Of a stretch of 15,742 bases of DNA, positions 8,752 to 15,742 are shown one piece after another. The notes beneath the pieces were generated by a model. That model searched no databases. It saw only the letters and a program-made list of their open reading frames with translations, and was not told the DNA's origin. The stretch's first letter is position 1, and each line of letters starts with the position of its first letter. The DNA is taken from the NCBI GenBank assembly GCA_023807065.1, contig JAJJLU010000089.1:1-15742 (forward strand). Reading direction: 5' to 3'. The stretch comes from Isotricha intestinalis (Eukaryota > Ciliophora > Litostomatea > Vestibuliferida > Isotrichidae). The translations under genes and the position numbers were made by a program.

Positions 8752-8927
8752 AATGTAATTTATATAAAAAATTAACATTTATTTTTTTTAATGTAATAAA
8801 TTTATAAATTAAATTATTCTTTTTTTAAAAAAATAAATATTAATTCAATAAAATATTTTTAAAGTTTATTTAGATTAAGTTTAATTTCTTTAAATAATTA
8901 AATTAAATATATATAATAAAAAAAAGC

Positions 8928-10424
8928 CTATAACATTTTTTTTTGAATTTTTGATTTAATAATTTTTTTCTTAGTATTATCTCTCGTAGTATTTGAATCA
9001 GAAGATTCTTTATTTAATAATTGAAAAGGAAAAATATTATAAACTTTTTTTTTCATAGTATTATTTTTTGAAGATTTAATATTATTATAAACATCATAAG
9101 AAGGAGATAAAAGTTTAGGAATACTATAAATAAAAGAAGAAGTATAATAATTTTTTTTTTGAATCATATTTTTTTTAAGTTGTTTATTTTTAACTTTATC
9201 AAATAAAACTTGAGGACTAAAAAATAATTCTTCAATATTATTATATTTTCTTCTATTATTAATAGTACTAAATAAGTGCTTTGAATTTAAATCATTTTGA
9301 CTGTTTTTATTTGATAAATGTTTTATTTCTTTTATGTTTTTATCTTTTGATTTATTTTCATTTTTTTTTTTTTTTTCAATTCTATTTGTTTGAATAAAGG
9401 ATTCAACTAAATTTTTTTTTATACTTTTTGAATAATAAGATGAAGTATCAATTGTTGATAAATTTTTACTTTTTTTTGTTTTTTGAGAAGAAATTGTTTT
9501 TGATTTGTTATCATTTATTATATAATTCTTATAATTTATTCCTGATTTTAAATCTAATAAATGATTTTTAATATCTGTTAAGTATTTATTTATTTTTTTA
9601 TTATTTATTAAGTCAGATGACTTAAATATATTTATTTGAGAATTATTTATATTTTTTTTTATCTTTGAATTTGAATTTGATTTTTTAAGTTTATTATTGT
9701 TATTTTGATTAATACCAATTATTGAAACTTGATTTCTAATTAAATGATTTTTTTTTTCTTTTGTTAAGGTTTTTTTACTATTATTACTTATTAAATTGTT
9801 TGAAATAGGTTTTTCATTTTTATATTTATAAACTTTAATTGTTTTTATTTGAGATTCTGTTTTTTTATGGTTTAAATCTTCATCAATTGAAATAAACGAA
9901 AAACTATTATCTTCATTATTTTTTTTATTTATTATTTCATTATTTAAATCATAATTTAATTCTAAAGTTTCTATTACTTCTTCATCTTTTTTAAATTCTT
10001 CTTTTTTCTTTAAAGATAATTCTTCTTCTTCATCTAATAATTTTTTAATATTTATAGAATTTGATATATTATTATTATTATATTTTTTATTAAAAACAGA
10101 AACATTTATATTTATTTTTTTTTGATAATTTAAACGAATAAATGTATTAATTTTTGAATTTATAAAATTTTTATTTGGGTATTTATCATTATTCTTTAAA
10201 TAGTTTTTAATATAAATTTCAGATAATTTTTTCGAATAAAACAAAGATAAAAATTCTGTATCATCATTAATAAATAAATAATCCTTAAAAATACTAACAA
10301 ATCTTTTATTTCTATTAAATATCAAATCATCAATTTTATATATATTAAATTTTTCTATACTTAAATTATATTTCCTTAAACTTTTAAACAATATTTTCAA
10401 ATTCGTCTTTTCAATCTTATTCAT
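8928..10424 (-). CDS. Asn/Lys/Ser-rich unknown protein
   Basis: The protein has 498 residues in one exon, with an ATG at 10424 in a clean A-rich context. Residues 1 to about 110 look folded, with aromatic-containing helices such as IFKDYLFINDDTEFLSLFY and SEIYIKNYL. The rest is low-complexity: acidic and Lys-rich near 128-153 (EEEELSLKKKEEFKKDEE), then long Asn/Ser/Lys tracts. A few aromatic-containing islands follow, such as LFFSPQVLFDKV and SFIYSIPKLLSPSYDVY, which could be short binding motifs. No domain is recognised. The very basic composition would suit a nuclear or cytoskeleton-associated protein, but that is only inference. It is the third of three minus-strand genes in a row, 132 bp downstream of eS27. 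Confidence 0.8.
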   Translation of the reverse strand: MNKIEKTNLKILFKSLRKYNLSIEKFNIYKIDDLIFNRNKRFVSIFKDYLFINDDTEFLSLFYSKKLSEIYIKNYLKNNDKYPNKNFINSKINTFIRLNYQKKININVSVFNKKYNNNNISNSINIKKLLDEEEELSLKKKEEFKKDEEVIETLELNYDLNNEIINKKNNEDNSFSFISIDEDLNHKKTESQIKTIKVYKYKNEKPISNNLISNNSKKTLTKEKKNHLIRNQVSIIGINQNNNNKLKKSNSNSKIKKNINNSQINIFKSSDLINNKKINKYLTDIKNHLLDLKSGINYKNYIINDNKSKTISSQKTKKSKNLSTIDTSSYYSKSIKKNLVESFIQTNRIEKKKKNENKSKDKNIKEIKHLSNKNSQNDLNSKHLFSTINNRRKYNNIEELFFSPQVLFDKVKNKQLKKNMIQKKNYYTSSFIYSIPKLLSPSYDVYNNIKSSKNNTMKKKVYNIFPFQLLNKESSDSNTTRDNTKKKIIKSKIQKKML

Positions 10425-10556
10425 TTTCTATAAAACATTAATAAAATAATATTTAATTAATTTATAATAATCCTTAAAAAAAAAAAGAAAAAAACAAATA
10501 AATAAAATTAATCCTTTTATTAACCAAAAAAAAAAAATAAAAAAACAAAAAATTAT

Positions 10557-10805
10557 TTATTCTCCTTTTCTTCTAATATGAACTCCGTCTTTTAATTCTA
10601 ATTTTCCTCCAGTCGGAGTTGCAAGAACTTCACCACAGTTTTTACATTTAATAACTGTTTGAGCACATGAAAAAGTATGAGTTAATGATTTACAATTTTT
10701 ACATTTTATATCTAAGAAAAAAGAATTAGGCTTTTGAACTAATTTTTTTAATTTATGTTTTTGAGTTTCTAAAACTGGATCTGGATGAAGAAGATCAAAT
10801 TCCAT
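10557..10805 (-). CDS. RPS27: Ribosomal protein eS27 (small subunit)
   Basis: The protein has 82 residues, the usual eS27 length of about 82-84, in a single exon. Family landmarks are DLLHPDP at the start, KLVQKPNSFFLDIKC, a C4 zinc ribbon with Cys35, Cys38, Cys54 and Cys57 (CKNC...CKNC), FSCAQT, ATPTGGK and a basic RRKG tail. It binds Zn and sits in the 40S subunit. The one unusual residue is Cys47, where many eukaryotic orthologues have His in FSHAQT; it lies outside the four zinc ligands. It is flanked by 130 bp on each side, in the same orientation as the TBC gene upstream and the Asn/Lys-rich gene downstream. It serves as a good marker that the chromosome is expressed nuclear DNA. Confidence 0.97.
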   Translation of the reverse strand: MEFDLLHPDPVLETQKHKLKKLVQKPNSFFLDIKCKNCKSLTHTFSCAQTVIKCKNCGEVLATPTGGKLELKDGVHIRRKGE

Positions 10806-10935
10806 TAAATAAAATAATATAGATATTAATTATTTTAATATTTTTTTTCTTAGTTTTTTTTAATTCATTTAAATAAATTAATTTTTTATTTCAATTAAGC
10901 ATAATAATAGTATTTTAAAAAAAAAAAAATTTTTT

Positions 10936-12591
10936 TTAATCTAAATTTTCTTTATTATTATTTAATTGTCTTTCTTCTTTTGTTTTTTTTTCATTAGGAA
11001 ATTCTTCAATATAAGGTTTAGGAGAGAATTCATTTCTAATTTTTTCTTTAGCAAATTGATATTCTTTATTTTTTGATATTTTTCTATAAAAAGGAAATTC
11101 CTTAGATTTCTCAATAATAGTAGATTTTATTATTCCCATTGATTTATTTAAAATATCAACAGATTCACTGCCTAAAAAAAATAAATAAATATTTTACTTG
11201 TTTGAAAGAAATTTGAAAAAATAGAATTTTCAATATTTAAAGTTTCTTCTTCTTTTTTACTTATACATAAATGTTCATTTCTTTCTATTAATATATTATA
11301 ATAATCTTCTTCTTTTATTGATTCTTCTTCTTTTGTTATTTCACTTTCTTCTTCTTCAGTTTCTAAAAATGTTTTTTTTTTTAATGAAATTAAAAAAGTA
11401 ATCTAATATTTTCGGAGGATTATTCTTATGTTGTAATACTAAATATTTAACTACAATAACAGGTTCTCCAATAATTTTTTTATATTCACAAATTGGCCAA
11501 TTTTCATTGCATTTAATATTTTCTTTTAATTTATCATCATCTTTATTTTTCTTTTTTTTTTTAAACTTTTCTATATTATCTTTATCAATATTATTTATAA
11601 CAGAAAGACTTAATAAATCTCTTGTTTTTTCAATATATTCTTCACTAAATTCAAACTTTTTAAAAGATAATCCGTATAACAAAGTCGGAGTTTTAGGTTC
11701 AATTTTTTCTGTTCCATAACTTAAAATAGAAAATAACTCTTCGAAATTATGTTCATACTTTAATAACTTTCTTTTTAAAATACAAAAAATAATTAAACAT
11801 GTTTTAATAATAACAATATTACCTTCTAAAAAAAGAAAATCCCAAATTAAATAAGTTGTTTCTTGCATAAAACCTTCTGAAAATATTGTAACTAACCACT
11901 TATGAACAAAATTACTTATACTAAAATCATTTCTAGTGAAAAAGTCATTTAATTTTGGAAAATATTTTTTAAGGAATTCATTAATCATTGTAGTATCAAT
12001 AACAATTCCAGCTAATTCAGAATAATAATTAATTGGTAATATTTCTTCTATTAATTGAACAAAAATCCAAAAAGCGTCTTCCTACTTAAAATTTAAATAA
12101 AAAATACTTCATTATTTTCCATAACTTGCATTATTTTTTCTACAATAAAATTAAAGCCTTGACAATAACCAATTGAGCTGTTTCTAATTGAATAATTGGT
12201 TAAAACATTTCTAACTTTTTCAATAAATTCTTTATCTTCTTTAAAACGAGATCTTTTTAAATCTTTTTCTATTTGATTTGAATGTTCACATTTCATTTCC
12301 TTTGATATTTTAGTTAACTTTTTATAATAATTTTGATGTATTGATTTTAAGTATTCTGCGCCTGAACAAAATAACCATAATTTTTTCCTATATTTATTAG
12401 GCGTTCCACTTGTGATTAATACTTTTAAAATTGATAATTCTTTTTCATCTAAATGTAATAGTTCTTTATGATTTAATATCTATAAAGTTTATTGTGTTTT
12501 TTACCTTATTGCCTTCTTTTTCCCATGAAACTTTCTTAAAATCATCTATTATATAATCCATTATCACTGATGGAATATCAAGTGTAGTCAT
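10936..12591 (-). CDS. TBC-domain Rab GTPase-activating protein (4 exons)
   Basis: The exons are 12591-12505, 12479-12108, 12081-11198 and 11171-10936, joined by 25-26-nt GT...AG introns; phases fit exactly. The product begins MTTLDIPSV. The TBC domain starts with GTPNKYRKKLWLFCSGA (from residue 54). IEKDLKR at 99-105 supplies the arginine finger (R105), and GYCQG (Q136) the glutamine finger, so the dual-finger RabGAP mechanism looks intact. EDAFW follows, across the intron 2 junction. The Glu/Lys-rich tail ends at TAA 10936. Exon 3 contains an A11 tract (T11 on the + strand, 11372-11382) after which the frame changes. The original frame stops 9 codons on, while the next frame runs ETEEEESEITKEEE into intron 3. 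Without one A the protein would be about 525 residues; as written it ends about 130 residues early, after the core TBC domain. TBC proteins switch off Rabs in vesicle traffic. Confidence 0.9.
11172..11197 (-). other. Intron 3 of TBC gene, 26 nt
   Basis: On the minus strand it begins GTAAAATATT and ends TTTTTTTTAG. It splits a Ser codon (phase 1), linking SNFFQT to SESVDILNKSMG. The downstream exon has an in-frame ATG at 11139 that could mislead an ORF finder into calling a separate 67-residue gene. Confidence 0.8.
12082..12107 (-). other. Intron 2 of TBC gene, 26 nt
   Basis: On the minus strand it begins GTATTTTTTA and ends TTTTAAGTAG. Splicing to the second AG (TAG) joins ENNE to EDAFWIF in phase 0, which matches the TBC consensus. 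The first possible acceptor (AAG) would leave an in-frame TAG. Confidence 0.9.
12480..12504 (-). other. Intron 1 of TBC gene, 25 nt
   Basis: On the minus strand the sequence runs GTAAAAAACA...CTTTATAG. Removal joins codon 29 (AAG, ...EGNK) to ATA (ILNHKELL...) in phase 0. Without splicing the frame hits an early stop. Confidence 0.85.
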
Positions 12592-12877
12592 GATTGTAAA
12601 TATAATTTATTAATTTAAAAATTATCATTTTATTGATTATATATTATTTTAATTGATTCAATGGAATATTGAAGTTAATTAATCAAACCAATATGTGTAA
12701 TTTTATTATCTAATATAATATAATATATTAAAATTTAATTTATTTTATTTTTTTTTTTTGTTTTTAATCTTAGTTTTTGTTATTATTATTTGAAGGAGAG
12801 TTTAATTTTATGTTATTTTATTTAAATTCAGTTAATTCTTTGTTTATAAAAAAATAGTTTCATGAATAAGTGATATT
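12592..12877. other. Upstream region of TBC gene
   Basis: This is AT-rich DNA between the TBC start codon and the + strand relic. There is a T9 run near 12750 and a purine patch GAAGGAGAG near 12793. No ORF or recognisable promoter motif was found. Confidence 0.4.
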
Positions 12878-13640
12878 ATGAAAATAAAGTTAGTTGAAAT
12901 ATTCTTTAAAAAAAAGACAAAAAATATAAAGTGAAAAATTATTCAAAAAATTAAGAGATAAAAATTGAAAATATTTAATGTTTGTTATGAAGATTTTTTT
13001 AACTAAAGTTAAACATATAAAAAAGTTTAGATGTAAATAATAATATATCTAAGGATATTTGTATATCATGCTTTTTCATTATATAGAATACTTTTTTAAA
13101 TCATTAAATTTTTTCTTTATCCATTATTAATTATTCATCTGATTCTAAATATATTATATTAAATTTTTATAAAGAATAAAATGAATTACTCTCAAGTTCT
13201 TCAACTTCAGGAAATTATTTTAAACAGCAAAAAAGATCAATTATAAGTTTAATGTCAAATCCATTTTTTGCAATTAAGTTGAACATATATATTTTCTATA
13301 TTTTTTTTTTCAATTATCTTGGAAAAGTCCTTTGGTTTTAATATTCATCATAATTTTTTTGATAAATGTAAAAAATTCTTTTAAACATTCTTTTATACAA
13401 TTATTTATTATTTCATTATATATAATATGGTATGGAATATTATCTTCAAATATTTTATAAATTTTATATTTTTTAATTTATCTAATTCTAATTTTATTAA
13501 CAAATTCTTTTTATTATCTTCTACTCTAAAATATAATTTATATTTTATTAAAGTAATTTGAGCTTTAAATAACTTTGAATTTTATCATTTCTTTAATCAT
13601 TATTTTTTAGATTTTGAAAATTCATTTTTTTTTTTTTATT
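12878..13640 (+). pseudogene. Relic protein-coding region(s) with a candidate retained intron
   Basis: From ATG 12878 one frame shows A/T-ended codons but contains TGA, TAA and TAG stops. At 13061-13086 lies a 26-nt GTATATCA...TATATAG segment. Excising it joins 61 codons in phase 0 to the frame NTFLNH-x-IFSLSIINYSSDSKYIILNFYKE-x-NELLSSSS..., where each x is TAA. That frame continues STSGNYFKQQKRSIISLMSNPFFAIKL and turns hydrophobic before stopping near 13341. From about 13400 another frame is open to 13553 (NMVWNIIFKYFIN...), is broken by TGA and continues to about 13640. The best-conserved block is 13123-13300. I do not recognise the family. It may be one decayed membrane protein or two. Confidence 0.4.
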
Positions 13641-13689
13641 TTTAATTTTTTTGTCTTTTTTAAATATTCTTTAATTTCTTTATTTTTAA

Positions 13690-14139
13690 ATGGAAAGAAA
13701 ATATAAAATATTATATATAATAATTTCTTATTGCTTGACTTTAATAAATATTCTTTTAGCATTTTGGTTGAATATAAAATCAAAAACTTTGTATGAAATA
13801 ACGGAAGAAGATTCTCAATTACAATATGAATATTTAACTGAAATTTTAATTATATCATTTTTTAAATTATTAATAACAACATGTATATTTGATATAGGTT
13901 ATTTTTTAGTAAATCTTTTTTTTACTTATTGCTTCTGTAAATTTGAAGAAGATGAGAATATAAAAATTCCAATAAATCAAGGAAATAAATTTAGTAATTT
14001 AGTTATTGAATTTTTATTTTTTTTTCTTATTAAAGGAATTGCTCTTGGCTTTGCGTGTTTTTATTCAATTGAAATAATTGAAGAAACAAAAAGAATATAT
14101 GAAATCAAATTAATGAGATTTTTTTATATATTTTTCTAA
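13690..14139 (+). CDS. Small multipass membrane protein
   Basis: The protein has 149 residues, with an ATG following TATTTTTAA and clean A/T-ended codons. Hydrophobic segments lie at about 6-28, 51-83 (probably two helices, with a CFCKF end) and 103-130. Between helices the loops are acidic (EITEEDSQLQYE; FEEDEN). It ends YEIKLMRFFYIFF and stops at TAA 14137-14139, inside the 3' end of the opposite-strand protease gene. No family is recognised. It lies just downstream of the relic at 12878-13640 and might be a surviving piece of the same ancestral gene, but it has its own plausible start and no internal break. Confidence 0.65.
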   Translation: MERKYKILYIIISYCLTLINILLAFWLNIKSKTLYEITEEDSQLQYEYLTEILIISFFKLLITTCIFDIGYFLVNLFFTYCFCKFEEDENIKIPINQGNKFSNLVIEFLFFFLIKGIALGFACFYSIEIIEETKRIYEIKLMRFFYIFF

Positions 14140-15630
14140 TATATTTAAGTTATTATTCAAATTATCAATATCTTCTTGTTTATATCTCCATCTCCATTTA
14201 TTTCTTTGATCTTCTGGAATATAATTCATATCATAATTATAAACCCATTGACAGTCTTTTAATGAATTTTTACATTCATTTAATTTGATTAGTGATTCAT
14301 CTTTTCTTCCAACTTCATTTAACAAAAAAGATTCAATATAAATAAATTTAGTTTTTTCCCAAAAATGATAATGAAATTGTTTATTTAAATGATATAAAGC
14401 TTTATCTATAAAAAATTCTTTACTTTCAGAATCAAACCAAATTGATATTAATCCATTAAAAATCATAAAATCCTCATGGGAAAGACTATTGTAATCAAAT
14501 CCATACGAACTCCAAGGACAGCAACACTCACCACAATTTTTCAGAAAATTCAAACTACCATCAAATTTAGTTTTATTAATTAAAATATAATTTTGATAAG
14601 AAACATTAATTTTTACATTCAACATAATATCGATGAAATAATCTAATTGATTCTTTCCCAATTCAAAAGATGCTTTTTTAAATTTTTTTGATGCTTCTTC
14701 AACTTCCTTAAATTTATCACAATTTTGAAGCACATAACTATTAAATCGTTCCATTTCTTGTCTAAATGTTAAAACTGGTCTATTTTCTTCTTCTCTGATT
14801 CTGTTTTCATATTGTCTTATCCAATCAATGTATTCCCCTTTCAATTTTTCTTTTAAAATCCAAAGGAAAATTTTGTCATTTGTATAGGAATATTTTTTAA
14901 AGTCTTTTATTTTATTTAAAAGTTTAGATGTTATTGGAGTAGCATAATTCAATTCTTTATAATCATTTCCTGCTCTATGAATACCTATTACTCTGTTATC
15001 TCCAGTTTTCAAAATTAAAGCAGATCCAGAAGAACCAGGTAAAGTACTTACATTATGAATTATTTCATTATTAGTTAAAGACAAAGTTTTTCCCTCAGCA
15101 TAAGAAATGTTTCCTCCAGAAGGATGTTGAAAAATTAAAATATGTTTATTTTTATCTTCTTCCATTAAATAATATTTCAAAAAGCAAGTCTCAAAATTAA
15201 ATTCTTCTTCAAATAACTCAATAAAAGTTATATCTAATGTTTGGTCAGTGAAAATGAATCTGATATATTTGTCCCAATCTAAATTCAATTCTTTAGATTT
15301 TGCTTCAAAAGAAAATTTTATATTTTCTCTATTTTTAAGTGCATTTAAATCAATAACATGATAACAAGTCATTAAACCTTTTCCAATATCTTCTAAATCC
15401 ATTAAAAATCCTGTTCCTAGACTAGTTCCATTTTCTTTTCTTATAGTTATTTTACATGTTGAAAGGGATAATTTATTAATTTCAGCTAAAGTTAATATTT
15501 TTTTACCACCTTGTCCTGTAAATACTTCATTTTTAATTTCATTAACATTAGAGTTATCTTTTTTGTCGGAGTCAGATTTTTGAGTAATCACTTGGTTTCT
15601 AATTTGATATGAATTAGAATTGTTTCCCAT
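14110..15630 (-). CDS. Trypsin-like serine protease with novel C-terminal region
   Basis: The protein has 506 residues in one exon, starting MGNNSNS. A polar N-terminus (1-45) precedes a trypsin-like/HtrA-type peptidase domain at about 55-245. It shows GTGFLMD (strand before the His), TCYHVI with H91, TLDITFIEL with D133, LPGSSGSALI with nucleophile S201, VIGIHRAG and YATPIT. All three triad residues are present, so it is probably active. No signal peptide or PDZ domain is visible, which suggests a cytosolic enzyme. The C-terminal half (250-506) includes a basic-acidic helical part, NCGECCCPWSSYG at 365-377 (a possible metal or disulfide knot), and a helical segment with a TPR-like feel (ALYHLNKQFHYHFWEKTKFIYIESFLLNEVGRKDESLIKL). 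I do not recognise that half as a named domain. The gene ends 30 bp inside the convergent small membrane gene and starts 95 bp from the right telomeric repeat. Confidence 0.92.
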   Translation of the reverse strand: MGNNSNSYQIRNQVITQKSDSDKKDNSNVNEIKNEVFTGQGGKKILTLAEINKLSLSTCKITIRKENGTSLGTGFLMDLEDIGKGLMTCYHVIDLNALKNRENIKFSFEAKSKELNLDWDKYIRFIFTDQTLDITFIELFEEEFNFETCFLKYYLMEEDKNKHILIFQHPSGGNISYAEGKTLSLTNNEIIHNVSTLPGSSGSALILKTGDNRVIGIHRAGNDYKELNYATPITSKLLNKIKDFKKYSYTNDKIFLWILKEKLKGEYIDWIRQYENRIREEENRPVLTFRQEMERFNSYVLQNCDKFKEVEEASKKFKKASFELGKNQLDYFIDIMLNVKINVSYQNYILINKTKFDGSLNFLKNCGECCCPWSSYGFDYNSLSHEDFMIFNGLISIWFDSESKEFFIDKALYHLNKQFHYHFWEKTKFIYIESFLLNEVGRKDESLIKLNECKNSLKDCQWVYNYDMNYIPEDQRNKWRWRYKQEDIDNLNNNLNILEKYIKKSH

Positions 15631-15725
15631 ATTTTTAATTTAATATTTTATATATAAAAATTAAATTAAGTAATATAATATTAATATATAATATTTTATT
15701 TTATTTATTTACTTAATATTTTGAT

Positions 15726-15742
15726 GGGGATTGGGGATTGGG
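15726..15742. repeat. Right telomere, GGGGATT repeats
   Basis: The last 17 bases are GGGGATTGGGGATTGGG, the exact reverse complement of bases 1-17. This is the G-rich 3' strand expected at a chromosome end. With the left repeat it indicates that the window is a complete molecule. Only 95 bp separate it from the start codon of the protease gene at 15630. Confidence 0.93.

Noticed and set aside
11507..11719. A 70-codon + strand ORF opposite the TBC gene.
   Set aside because: It is antisense to exon 3 of the TBC gene and consists of Phe/Ser/Leu runs.
13400..13660. A frame near 13.4-13.6 kb that becomes a smooth hydrophobic protein if TAA and TAG are read as Gln (LLKQFELQITLNF...).
   Set aside because: Third codon positions in that frame hold many more G/C than the alternative frame, which has only one stop (TGA at about 13554). 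The Gln reading is probably an out-of-frame artefact of AT-rich sequence.
1..15742. Genome-wide reassignment of TAA/TAG to Gln.
   Set aside because: About 3,000 codons of well-supported genes contain no internal TAA or TAG, encode Gln with CAA or CAG, and most end at TAA.
1..15742. Terminal inverted repeats suggesting a linear plasmid or virus-like element.
   Set aside because: Only the 17-nt telomeric repeat is shared. The next 80 bases differ, and the gene content (eS27, TBC, EEP) is ordinary nuclear.

Overview
The window reads as one complete, very AT-rich ciliate macronuclear minichromosome of 15.7 kb. It begins with CCCAATCCCCAATCCCC and ends with the mirror-image GGGGATTGGGGATTGGG, so both ends carry a 7-nt telomeric repeat (CCCCAAT / ATTGGGG). 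Introns are tiny (25-26 nt, GT...AG). Intact genes close with TAA, and about 3,000 codons of long ORFs contain no internal TAA, TAG or TGA, so the standard code is used. A 7-nt repeat, standard code, high AT and short chromosomes fit litostome (possibly gut/rumen) ciliates, but that placement is an inference from memory.

Layout, left to right. 90-711 (+): decayed DUF285/BspA-type 26-residue-repeat gene abutting the telomere. 711-1677: gene-free AT-rich DNA. 1678-3141 (+): multipass membrane protein with a Cys-rich outer domain. 3368-about 4328 (-): decayed multipass membrane protein, containing a 96-residue ORF that may be part of it. 4368-5201 (-): nocturnin/CCR4-like endonuclease-exonuclease-phosphatase (EEP) family protein. 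5718-6449 (+): tubulin-tyrosine-ligase-like (TTLL) pseudogene. 6592-8751 (+): large unknown protein with a coiled coil. 8928-10424 (-): Asn/Lys/Ser-rich unknown protein. 10557-10805 (-): ribosomal protein eS27. 10936-12591 (-): Rab-GAP TBC protein in four exons with a frameshift at an A11 run. 12878-about 13640 (+): relic gene(s). 13690-14139 (+): small membrane protein. 14110-15630 (-): trypsin-like serine protease with a novel C-terminal half, ending 95 bp from the right telomeric repeat.

The genes do not form a pathway. They are a mix of housekeeping (eS27), membrane traffic (TBC), nucleotide/RNA metabolism (EEP), proteolysis and ciliate-type unknowns. The striking aspect is the share of broken genes: four or five relics sit beside clean genes, with conserved motifs still legible. 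Their premature stops are mostly TAA.
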